A stretch of 64,000 bases of DNA from Oligoflexus tunisiensis (GTDB lineage Bacteria > Bdellovibrionota_B > Oligoflexia > Oligoflexales > Oligoflexaceae), in NCBI RefSeq assembly GCF_001748245.1, contig NZ_BDFO01000001.1, positions 2,502,471 to 2,566,470 on the forward strand. Direction: 5' to 3'. The translations under genes and the position numbers were made by a program. This document shows, one piece after another, positions 42,233 to 50,195 of this stretch (position 1 is its first letter; the number at the start of each line of letters is the position of its first letter). The notes below the pieces were generated by a model that worked only from the letters and a program-made list of their open reading frames with translations, had not been told where the DNA came from and made no database searches.

Positions 42233-44283
42233 GAGGAATGACCTTATGGATCTTCGCATTTCTTATGGCTCTGTGGGGCATGCCCCTGCAGGCGCAGAAG
42301 AAATTCGACCATAGCGTGACAGGTTTTCCTCTGCGTGGTGCGCATGATCGCATCGCCTGTCAGGACTGTCACAAGCAAACACCGGCCGTCCTGTCGATGG
42401 GTCCGGGCGCTTTCAATTGGGTGGGCCTGAAGAGAGACTGCTTTCCCTGTCATCAGGATTATCATGGCTATGGCAGGGAAATTAGCGCAAAACAGGGTCC
42501 TCTGCGGAAGTGCGATACCTGCCACAACGATATCAGGTGGAAGGACTCGCTGCGCTTCGATCACAATATTCATACTGTGTTTCCGATCACGGGAAAACAC
42601 AGGGAAAATAAGTGTTTTGAATGTCACCGTCCCACCACAGCGCCGCAGGCTTTCAAAGGTTTTCCGGGACATAAGGTCCTGGGCAAGGATTACGATCTTC
42701 GTCGTTATGCCTTCAAGGATCTGGCACGGAAGAGTTGCGAAACCTGTCACATCACGCCGCATACGAAGGCGTTTCAACAAAAGTTCAGGGGTATCTCCTG
42801 TGACAAGTGTCACACGACGGATGGCTGGAAGATCATGAGCCTGAATGGGCAAATCCAGGCCGACCGCGGTTTCCATGATAGAACCCGATTCCCGCTGACC
42901 GGCAAGCATAAGACCTTGAACTGCAAGCTCTGTCATGCGAAGGACGGCAAGGAAACCTTCAGGTTTCCGAATGCAGATCGGGATTTCTGTGTGACCTGTC
43001 ACGCGAGTGTGCATAAGAAGCAGTTCGATGACAAGTTCTACAACATGTCCTGTGCGAAATGTCACTCGACGACGAACTTCACGCAGCGGACTCCGTTCCA
43101 ACATGACATCACAAACTTCAAGATTGATGGACAGCATGCAAAATTCGAGAAGAACTGTGAGAAATGTCACGTCCCGACCAAGGCCAAGCTGCCGACCCGA
43201 CCACCAAAAACGGCTCACAAGTTTGACTTTGATGAGAGCAAGGACGAAAAGTACTGTCTCAACTGTCACGCGACCGTTCACAAGGACCAGTTCCACAGCG
43301 AGTTCCAGAAAAAATCCTGTGCTAGCTGTCACATTACCAGTAGTTTTGCCAAGCTCACTGAGTTTAATCACGATATTACACGTTTTAAACTCACCGGCCG
43401 GCACGAAGAGATTGGCAAGCAGTGCACACAATGCCACAAGCCCAGCAATATCACGTTGCCGACCAAGCCGCCGCGTAAAGGCGCAAAATTCATGTTTGAA
43501 GGGGCGAACCGCGGGTTCTGCGAGGAATGCCACGTAAATGAACATAAGGATATGTTCCATTCGAAGTTCTATAACAAGCCCTGCGCGGTGTGTCATACGA
43601 CCGAGAAATTCACGAAGCTCAAGGAATTTGATCACGAAGAGACGGACTTTGAGCTGAGGGGCAAGCACAAGCAGGTGAAGTGTGCAGAATGTCATGAGAA
43701 CACCAAGGAGAGATTCCGCTGGCCGCCAAAGAATTTCAAAGGCAAGTATCTGTTCCCAGAGTTGCCGAAGCGGAACTGCCAGACCTGTCATGAGGATCCG
43801 CACCGTGGTTCGAATGGCCCGCTTTGCACCAAGTGCCATAACGAGAGCGGTTGGAAGAATGCCTCGGAGTATCACAAGGATTTCCTCCTGACTGGCGTGC
43901 ATCTGCAGCTGGATTGCAAGGAATGCCATGTGAACGAGCGGATACTGAAGGGTTCAAGTCAGGAGTGCAGCCAGTGTCACCACGAGGATGATCCGCATAA
44001 TGGACAGCTGCTCCCTTGTCAGGATTGTCACACGCAGAACTTCTGGCAGCACACGAAGTTTGATCATAACCTGACCCGCTTCCCGCTGCGCGGGGCACAC
44101 CGGGTTACGGAGTGCCGCGCTTGTCACAATCAGGGTGTGTATCAGGGGCAACCCACGGAATGTCGTGGATGTCATGCTCAGGATGCGGCCCAGGTGCAGG
44201 TGCCGAACCATAGTCAGCCGAATTATTTCCAATGTGAGCAGTGTCACACGGTTTATCAGTTTCCGGGGGCGGTGATTCGGTAG
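42229..44283 (+). CDS. 24-heme c-type cytochrome
   Basis: The 684-aa protein has a Sec signal (TLWIFAFLMALWGMPLQAQ) and 24 CxxCH heme sites, about one per 28 residues. A repeat unit recurs: FDH-x2-T-x-F-x-L-x-G-x-H, then C-x2-CH, then a second C-x2-CH after 40-60 residues, for example DHNIHTVFPITGKH, HDITNFKIDGQH and HDITRFKLTGRH. This points to growth by tandem duplication. It starts at ATG 42229, overlapping the previous stop (ATGA). It could span the periplasm or extend outside through the barrel as a wire. Confidence 0.9.
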   Translation: MRGMTLWIFAFLMALWGMPLQAQKKFDHSVTGFPLRGAHDRIACQDCHKQTPAVLSMGPGAFNWVGLKRDCFPCHQDYHGYGREISAKQGPLRKCDTCHNDIRWKDSLRFDHNIHTVFPITGKHRENKCFECHRPTTAPQAFKGFPGHKVLGKDYDLRRYAFKDLARKSCETCHITPHTKAFQQKFRGISCDKCHTTDGWKIMSLNGQIQADRGFHDRTRFPLTGKHKTLNCKLCHAKDGKETFRFPNADRDFCVTCHASVHKKQFDDKFYNMSCAKCHSTTNFTQRTPFQHDITNFKIDGQHAKFEKNCEKCHVPTKAKLPTRPPKTAHKFDFDESKDEKYCLNCHATVHKDQFHSEFQKKSCASCHITSSFAKLTEFNHDITRFKLTGRHEEIGKQCTQCHKPSNITLPTKPPRKGAKFMFEGANRGFCEECHVNEHKDMFHSKFYNKPCAVCHTTEKFTKLKEFDHEETDFELRGKHKQVKCAECHENTKERFRWPPKNFKGKYLFPELPKRNCQTCHEDPHRGSNGPLCTKCHNESGWKNASEYHKDFLLTGVHLQLDCKECHVNERILKGSSQECSQCHHEDDPHNGQLLPCQDCHTQNFWQHTKFDHNLTRFPLRGAHRVTECRACHNQGVYQGQPTECRGCHAQDAAQVQVPNHSQPNYFQCEQCHTVYQFPGAVIR

Positions 44284-44286
44284 GGT

Positions 44287-44307
44287 GGAGTCCCGTTTCG
44301 GGCCTCC
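44287..44307. terminator. Hairpin between convergent genes
   Basis: GGAG-T-CCCG, loop TTT, CGGG-C-CTCC forms an 8-bp stem with one mismatch. It fills the 25-base gap between the stops of the 24-heme cytochrome and the minus-strand metalloprotease. No T-run follows on either side, so efficiency is uncertain. Confidence 0.45.
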
Positions 44308-44308
44308 G

Positions 44309-45841
44309 TTAATTCGCAATACTAAACATCACGTTGTGATAAACGTAGTCGTCAGCAACGATAAAAATTTCATACGATCCCGCCGTGAGTTGAAGCTTTT
44401 CAACGGCAACGTTAAACACGTAGCCAATTGTATGTCCTTCCTGAATTTGTGCGACGTCATCGAAAGGCAGAGCTTTGATTAAGTCATGGCTTTCCCGCTG
44501 GAATATTAGAATTTCCAGCGTGCCTTTGGGCGGGCTTTTTTCAAGGTAAATTTTCAGCGTTCCCTTGGGGTCGATCTCATCCTCAAGGTCAATGCGAGTC
44601 GGCTGGCTCTTCAAGAGGTGAAATTTCTGATGGCTAAGAAGGGAGTCTGGAAAGTTAACGCCTTTTTTCTTGAAGTATTCCACGAGCCGCGCGTCGACAT
44701 AGCAGGATGAAAAGCTCTCCTGACGCTGCTGATCCCCGACCGGGAATTGAACATGAAGCTGCTCGCCCCGAAGTTCCATGAGGAGCGGAATGGTTTGACG
44801 ATCCTTAGGAAGTTCGCTCATATTCTCGACTGAAAAAGTTGTCTGGAAGCTTTCCTTGCCATAAACTTCATCAATCGCTGATGGATCGCTGGCATAGAGC
44901 CCCAGGAAGTAAGTCTCGCCAGGCTCATGGGACAGAAATTTTGGTCCCAGGAGAAAAGAGAAGGGCTGGAAGGAAAACCTGCTTTTTTCGTTTTCGCAGG
45001 TGAGATAGGGGTCCCTGAAGCTGTGGTCAAAAATTGGCGAACGTCTTCGTTTTGGAAGAAACGAGAGCAACTCCTTTTTTTCATGATTGAAGCAGTTCGG
45101 ATGTTCGCCGTCCGTGAACAAGCAATAGTTGCGCTGAACGGCGACCTTATCGGTCGGCATAACTGAATTCCACTCACTCTGACACATGATTGAGTTGGGA
45201 AAGTCCTTGCGACAGGTCCAGGCGTCTTCAATATAGATATCGGCCAGCCCAAAAATATGACCAAACTCATGCAGGATTGTGCCGGGTCTGAGGCTATCAT
45301 GACTGAGCCAGATCACTTTTCCTTCACTGTTGGCGAAAGCACGGTCTTCATCGCCGTAAACTGTACCTGATAAGTTGCCAAGGTAAAAAATGGTTGCGTC
45401 ACGCGTCGCAGGACACTTCTGAGTGGCAGAACCATCATCAGGTTCAGACCTTGAAAAATCCGGATAAACGAATCCGATGCTCCTTGGCATGGAATGACTG
45501 ACGGTTTTCAAGGGCTCAATCCATGAAAAGACCGCTTTGCGAATTTCCTTTTCCAGCTTCAGACGAATGCCATGAAACCTGGGTTCAGTCAGTATGCAGA
45601 TTTCAAGGTGATCCTTATGGAGGGACTCCAGAAACGGGGTGTGGCCAAAGAGCAGGGTTCTAAGATCCGCCCCCTTCAGACCGGCTCCATCATAGCAGGA
45701 GCCCGCAATGAATAGCTTCTCCTGGGCCAGACATGACTCATAGGTGTCCCGATCAGGAGCCCGCCGACGACTCCCGTCTCCGCATGAGATGAAGAGGAAG
45801 GGAACCAGCATCACAACGACTTTTTTGACTATACTTTGCAT
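44309..45841 (-). CDS. Metalloprotease-like lipoprotein (HExxHxxGxxD)
   Basis: This 510-aa protein has a lipoprotein signal (FLFISC, Cys20) and the zinc motif HEFGHIFGLAD at residues 191-201. Asp replaces the third His, as in snapalysin-type metzincins. SIMC about 27 residues later could be the Met-turn. Several Cys (for example CLAQEK, GSCYDG, CPATRD, CRKDFP) suggest disulfides. The C-terminal 200 residues are strand-rich. It is likely a surface or periplasmic protease. Convergent with the 24-heme cytochrome. Confidence 0.8.
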   Translation of the reverse strand: MQSIVKKVVVMLVPFLFISCGDGSRRRAPDRDTYESCLAQEKLFIAGSCYDGAGLKGADLRTLLFGHTPFLESLHKDHLEICILTEPRFHGIRLKLEKEIRKAVFSWIEPLKTVSHSMPRSIGFVYPDFSRSEPDDGSATQKCPATRDATIFYLGNLSGTVYGDEDRAFANSEGKVIWLSHDSLRPGTILHEFGHIFGLADIYIEDAWTCRKDFPNSIMCQSEWNSVMPTDKVAVQRNYCLFTDGEHPNCFNHEKKELLSFLPKRRRSPIFDHSFRDPYLTCENEKSRFSFQPFSFLLGPKFLSHEPGETYFLGLYASDPSAIDEVYGKESFQTTFSVENMSELPKDRQTIPLLMELRGEQLHVQFPVGDQQRQESFSSCYVDARLVEYFKKKGVNFPDSLLSHQKFHLLKSQPTRIDLEDEIDPKGTLKIYLEKSPPKGTLEILIFQRESHDLIKALPFDDVAQIQEGHTIGYVFNVAVEKLQLTAGSYEIFIVADDYVYHNVMFSIAN

Positions 45842-46134
45842 GACAGGAGCCCTATCTGAAGGAACATGACAAGAACTAATGACGCAAAAGGGACCTTCAT
45901 ATTGCGTTTCTGTTATTGACTGAATTTACTGATGAAATGGGTGTTTGGAGCTGGCAGGGAGAGGGGGGGAGAGACCCTGAAGTCTTCAGGGAGCCAGCCA
46001 TGTTGTGGAATTGGAGCCGCCGGTGTTGATCACCTGCTGGCTGCATTCGGTGACACCGCCGACGGTGTCGACTTGTGTGTATGTTCCTCACGACCGAGAC
46101 AGCATCAGCAGGCGTCTTCCCTATGGATGGCTTT
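45842..46134 (-). other. Intergenic region with a coding-like remnant and a hairpin
   Basis: These 293 bases between tesB and the metalloprotease (both minus strand) hold no complete gene. On the minus strand, about 45997-46098 reads GTYTQVDTVGGVTECSQQ and then VINTGGSNSTTWLAP before a stop, with a TGA immediately upstream and no start codon. It looks like the end of a lost secreted-protein gene. A perfect stem, GACACCG/CGGTGTC (46052-46069, loop CCGA), lies inside it. Confidence 0.3.
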
Positions 46135-47034
46135 TCACGTCACCAGCCCCTTCATCGAATCCTGACCCTTGGGGAGATCGATGCGACGAATCAGGCTCTC
46201 CTGGGCGGCAGAGGCGACGAGTATTCCATCCTGATTGAAAATCTGTCCCCGGTTGAAGCCGCGGCCACCGGCTGCGGAGGGGCTGTCCTTTACATAAAGA
46301 AGCCACTCATCCATGCGAACCGGACGATGAAACCACATCGCATGATCCAGACTCGCGACCTGCACACGCGGATCGTAGAACGTCGCACCGTGGGGAAGCA
46401 TGGCGGTCGTGGCGAGACCAAAGTCCGACGCGTAGGCCAGCATCGCCGTGTGAATCAAAGGATCATCCGGAAGTTTGCCGTTGGTCTTGAACCACGAATA
46501 TTTCAGCGGCGGACGCTTGTGCGGTGCGAAGAAATCCACGGGATCCACCACGCGGATTTCAATGGGGCGATCAGCGGTGAGTTTATCCCGAAGGCCTTCG
46601 GGGATCTTGTCGTGTACCTTCCGAATCTGTTCCAGCTCACTCAGGATTCCATCAGGGCCAGGAACGGAAGGCTTTTCGACCTGATGCTCGAAGCCCTTTT
46701 CCACCGTCTGAAAAGAGGCCGACATGCTGAAGATGGCCAGACCACCCTGCTTGGCCACCACGCGCCGGGTGGAAAAACTTTTGCCACTGCGAATCAAATC
46801 GACTTCGTAATAGATGGGTTCGTTCGGCTTCCCCGCGCGCAAAAAATAGCCGTGCAGAGAATGGATCGGACGGTCGGCTTCGACCGTGCGACTTGCAGCC
46901 ACCAGGGCCTGCCCCAAAACCTGACCACCGAAAAGACTCTTGAATCCCAAATCCTGACTATTGCCCACGAACACATTGGTTTCAATCGCGCGCAGATCCA
47001 TAAGCTTGACCAGCTGTTCCAACACCATGCTCAT
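46135..47034 (-). CDS. tesB: Acyl-CoA thioesterase II
   Basis: This 299-aa double-hotdog enzyme hydrolyses acyl-CoA to free fatty acid and CoA. Landmarks are GGQVLGQALVAASRTV, HSLHGYFLRAG, RSGKSFSTRRV, ASLDHAMWFHRP and QIFNQDGILVASAAQESLIR, which hold the Asp/Thr(Ser)/Gln active-site set of TesB. ATG 47034 (MSMVLEQL) fits the usual 286-aa length; the frame is open 23 codons further. It is divergent from the cnoX-like gene, 91 bases apart. Confidence 0.93.
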   Translation of the reverse strand: MSMVLEQLVKLMDLRAIETNVFVGNSQDLGFKSLFGGQVLGQALVAASRTVEADRPIHSLHGYFLRAGKPNEPIYYEVDLIRSGKSFSTRRVVAKQGGLAIFSMSASFQTVEKGFEHQVEKPSVPGPDGILSELEQIRKVHDKIPEGLRDKLTADRPIEIRVVDPVDFFAPHKRPPLKYSWFKTNGKLPDDPLIHTAMLAYASDFGLATTAMLPHGATFYDPRVQVASLDHAMWFHRPVRMDEWLLYVKDSPSAAGGRGFNRGQIFNQDGILVASAAQESLIRRIDLPKGQDSMKGLVT

Positions 47035-47125
47035 GACGTCCGTCCTTCCTGGGAGTGAGGTCCGGACTCCATGTTGGCAAAAAACGCAGGCAAATGCTAG
47101 CATGAAGCCTTGTTAGGAGGGCCTC

Positions 47126-47977
47126 ATGAATAAGCCAAATGTCATCGATGTCAACTTAAGAAATTTCGCGGCGGAAGTGGTACGGCGTTCCCAGGGTGTT
47201 CCCGTGCTCGTGGATTTCTGGGCGGAATGGTGTGGACCCTGCAAAAGCCTGACGCCTGTGCTTGAAAAACTGGCGGCGGAATACGGCGGTCGCTTTATTC
47301 TCGCCAAATGCAATACGGACGAGAACCAGGATCTGGCTCGTCAATTCGGAATCCGTGGAATTCCCAGCTGTAAATTGTTCAAGGATGGAGCCCTGGTCGC
47401 GGAATTTCAAGGCGCCCAGCCGGAGGGTGAGGTTCGCCGCTTTCTGGATGCCCACTGTGCCGACCTTGAGGATGAACCCCTGGATGTGGCGCGACACCTG
47501 ATCGGTGGTGGACAGACGGCCGAAGCCATCGGCATTTTGGAAGCGCTCCTGACGGAGGATCCAGGTCTGGATGATGCCCGTCTTCTTTTGGTGCGTGCTT
47601 TCATTCAACAGCATGATTTTGACAAGGCGCGTGAGGCCCTGCAAGCTTTGCCCGAAACGCATAGCGAAGTGAAAAGTCTGCAGCAGATGATCGACTATGC
47701 GAGTTCCGCTTCGGAATATGGAACGGTCGAGGAATGCGAGGCGCGCGTGCAAAAGGATCCGCAGGACCTGGAGGCCTTGTATCGCCTGGGTGTGGTGCTG
47801 ACGCTCGAGGATCGGTTTCAGGAAGCGATGGATCGTTTCCTTCAGGTGATTGCGCGGAACAAGAACTATGGGGAAGGCAAGGTACGGCAGGCAATGCTGG
47901 CTTTGTTCGAGGTGCTGGGGCCGGATCACGAGTTGACCCATCAGTATCGGCGAAAGTTTGCGAACCTGGTCTTGTGA
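47126..47977 (+). CDS. cnoX: Thioredoxin-TPR chaperedoxin (CnoX/YbbN-like)
   Basis: The 283-aa protein joins a thioredoxin domain (1-110) with active site WCGPC and cis-Pro in RGIPSCKLF to a TPR-like C-terminal half. In E. coli, CnoX protects substrates from oxidation and hands them to GroEL; there the Cys pair is often degenerate, but here WCGPC is intact, so it could also be an active reductase. AGGAGG stands seven bases before ATG 47126. Convergent with pckG. Confidence 0.88.
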   Translation: MNKPNVIDVNLRNFAAEVVRRSQGVPVLVDFWAEWCGPCKSLTPVLEKLAAEYGGRFILAKCNTDENQDLARQFGIRGIPSCKLFKDGALVAEFQGAQPEGEVRRFLDAHCADLEDEPLDVARHLIGGGQTAEAIGILEALLTEDPGLDDARLLLVRAFIQQHDFDKAREALQALPETHSEVKSLQQMIDYASSASEYGTVEECEARVQKDPQDLEALYRLGVVLTLEDRFQEAMDRFLQVIARNKNYGEGKVRQAMLALFEVLGPDHELTHQYRRKFANLVL

Positions 47978-47986
47978 GCGCTCGGC

Positions 47987-48009
47987 AAAAGCCCCGCACA
48001 AGGCGGGGC
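47987..48009 (-). terminator. Intrinsic terminator of pckG
   Basis: GCCCCGC (47991-47997) and GCGGGGC (48003-48009) form a 7-bp stem with a five-base loop. On the minus strand it is followed by TTTT, so it ends pckG; it may also stop cnoX transcripts from the other side. Confidence 0.7.
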
Positions 48010-48023
48010 CACAAGCCAATGGA

Positions 48024-49910
48024 TCAGTTTTCCAGATAACGTTCCTGAGCCATTTCCCATTTCACAGGTGAACGCCAAAGACTCGACAGGAGGAGTTCAC
48101 GCATCAGCATGAATTCGCGAGGCAGCTTGTCGTAGAGCTTCTCGAAGAGTTCCTCGTGCGACAGAATCTCGCTCTTCCATTCTTCACGGTCGATGGTCAT
48201 GAGGCGGCGGAAGTCCTGGCGTGTGAAGTTCTTCATGCCCTTCCATTCGATATCATCGTAACGCGGCATCCAGCCCAGAGGACTTTCCTCGCCAAAGGCA
48301 CGGCCGTGGATGCGATCCACGATCCACTTCAGAACGCGCATGTTATCACCGAAGCCAGGCCACATGAATTTGCCGTTTTCATCCTTGCGGAACCAGTTCA
48401 CGCAGAAGATTCGTGGCGGATTGGAAATCTTGCGACCCATTTCCAGCCAGTGGTTGAAATAATCGCCCATGTGGTAACCACAGAAAGGCAGCATTGCCAT
48501 CGGGTCACGACGCACCTGGCCGATGTTACCGGCGGCGGCCGCGGTCATTTCCGAGCCGATGGTGGCGGCGGTGTAAACACCGAAGTTCCAGTTGAACGAT
48601 TGCATCACAAGAGGCACGGTCGTCGCGCGACGGCCCCCGAAGATGAGAGCACTGATGGGAACACCGGCTGGATTATCCCAGTTCTTATCAACCGACGGAC
48701 ACTGATACGCCGGGGCGGTGAAGCGGGCGTTCGGGTGCGCGGCTTTGCGGCCGGAATCCGGCGTCCAGTCATTGCCCTGCCAGTCGATGAGTTTGGCGGG
48801 AGGTGCATCGGTCAGACCTTCCCACCAGACGTCGCCATCGGGAGTGAGAGCCACGTTGGTGAAGATGATGTTTTCCTTCAGCGTGGCAATGGCGTTGGGA
48901 TTGGATACGGGCGAGGTTCCGGGGGCTACGCCGAAGTATCCAGCCTCGGGGTTGATGGCGTAGAGACGACCATCTTCACCCGGCTTGATCCAGGCAATGT
49001 CATCACCGATCGTGGTGACCTTCCAGCCTTCAAAGCCAGCGGGTGGTACCAGCATGGCGAAGTTGGTTTTTCCGCAGGCGCTTGGGAAGGCGGCGGCGAC
49101 GTAGGTTTTTTCACCTTGAGGCGATTCCACGCCGAGAATCAGCATGTGCTCCGCCAGCCAGCCCTGGTCGCGACCCAGTACGGACGCGATCCGCAGGGCA
49201 AAACATTTTTTGCCGAGCAGCGCGTTGCCGCCGTAACCCGATCCAAAGGACCAGATCGAGCGCTCTTCAGGAAAGTGGACGATGTATTTTTGCTCGCTGT
49301 TGCAAGGCCAGGCGACATCCTTTTGACCGGGAGCCAGCGGGGCGCCAACCGAATGGAGGCATGGCACAAATTCGCCATCGCCGAGAACATCCAGAACCTT
49401 GCGACCCATGCGTGTCATGATTCTCATGTTCACGACGACGTAGGGGGAGTCGGATATTTCCACACCGATATGGGCGATCGGCGAACCGAGCGGACCCATA
49501 CTGAAAGGAATGACGTACATTGTGCGGCCCCGCATGGAACCGCGGAAGAGATTGGTCAGCGTTGTTTTCATTTCTGCAGGCTCAGCCCAGTTATTGGTCG
49601 GGCCGGCATCCTGTTTGCGCTGACTACAAATGAACGTCCGATCCTCGACACGCGCGACGTCACTCACATCAGAACGTGCCAGAAAACTGTTGGGACGTTT
49701 GGCCGGATTGAGGGGAATCAAGGTTCCACTGGCGACCATTTGTTGGTTCAATCGATCGGCCTCTTCCTGGGAGCCGTCGCACCAATAGACGCGATCCGGT
49801 TCGCAAAGCTCTGCTACGTCTTTGACCCATTGAATCAACTTCTGGTTCTTGACGTAATCAGGAATGAGATCTTGTGTTGACCAACTTTTCGACTCTTGCT
49901 GACGATTCAT
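48024..49910 (-). CDS. pckG: Phosphoenolpyruvate carboxykinase (GTP)
   Basis: This 628-aa enzyme converts oxaloacetate and GTP to phosphoenolpyruvate, CO2 and GDP, the entry to gluconeogenesis. The P-loop region [12 protein letters not shown] with Cys279 is specific to GTP-dependent [18 protein letters not shown], the GDDIAWIK metal segment and FGGRR also match. Length is typical (about 600-630 aa). ATG 49910 is the start. It implies growth on amino acids or organic acids, in line with a proteolytic lifestyle. Confidence 0.97.
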   Translation of the reverse strand: MNRQQESKSWSTQDLIPDYVKNQKLIQWVKDVAELCEPDRVYWCDGSQEEADRLNQQMVASGTLIPLNPAKRPNSFLARSDVSDVARVEDRTFICSQRKQDAGPTNNWAEPAEMKTTLTNLFRGSMRGRTMYVIPFSMGPLGSPIAHIGVEISDSPYVVVNMRIMTRMGRKVLDVLGDGEFVPCLHSVGAPLAPGQKDVAWPCNSEQKYIVHFPEERSIWSFGSGYGGNALLGKKCFALRIASVLGRDQGWLAEHMLILGVESPQGEKTYVAAAFPSACGKTNFAMLVPPAGFEGWKVTTIGDDIAWIKPGEDGRLYAINPEAGYFGVAPGTSPVSNPNAIATLKENIIFTNVALTPDGDVWWEGLTDAPPAKLIDWQGNDWTPDSGRKAAHPNARFTAPAYQCPSVDKNWDNPAGVPISALIFGGRRATTVPLVMQSFNWNFGVYTAATIGSEMTAAAAGNIGQVRRDPMAMLPFCGYHMGDYFNHWLEMGRKISNPPRIFCVNWFRKDENGKFMWPGFGDNMRVLKWIVDRIHGRAFGEESPLGWMPRYDDIEWKGMKNFTRQDFRRLMTIDREEWKSEILSHEELFEKLYDKLPREFMLMRELLLSSLWRSPVKWEMAQERYLEN

Positions 49911-50195
49911 ACCTTACCCCCAAACGCGGCCAGTCGAACACCGCAAAGTCAGGCGAATTCTGCCTCAGTCGCCGCTTTGCGGGTCACAGGACCGCTTTGC
50001 TTTATGCGTGTGATCTTTGCTCTCAGATCACCACCTGGTCAAGCGTAAAGTGCCCTGGGAAAGGGAAGAAAAGAGAATCATCTTCAACCCCTTGGACTTT
50101 ACGACGCTGGAAGCTCGCTCCGTGTCGAGCCCAAGAGGATTTTGAAGGAATTTGAGGATTTTGTCCAATCACGTTCTTTTATGCAAGCCTATGAA
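49911..50195 (-). other. Intergenic region between the PKS gene and pckG
   Basis: These 285 bases carry the pckG promoter side and the end of the NRPS/PKS transcript. I see no convincing gene, terminator hairpin with T-run, or regulatory repeat in it. Confidence 0.4.

Noticed and set aside
42244..43929. 561-codon open frame antisense to the 24-heme cytochrome
   Set aside because: The plus strand has 24 CxxCH motifs and a signal peptide. The antisense frame is repetitive hydrophobic sequence created by the complement of repeated Cys/His codons.
46052..46069. Hairpin GACACCG/CGGTGTC as a tesB terminator
   Set aside because: No T-run follows in the minus direction and it lies more than 60 bases past the tesB stop, so termination is unconvincing.
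48156..49880. 574-codon open frame antisense to pckG
   Set aside because: Composition is His/Gly/Arg-rich with no family pattern; pckG is unmistakable on the other strand.
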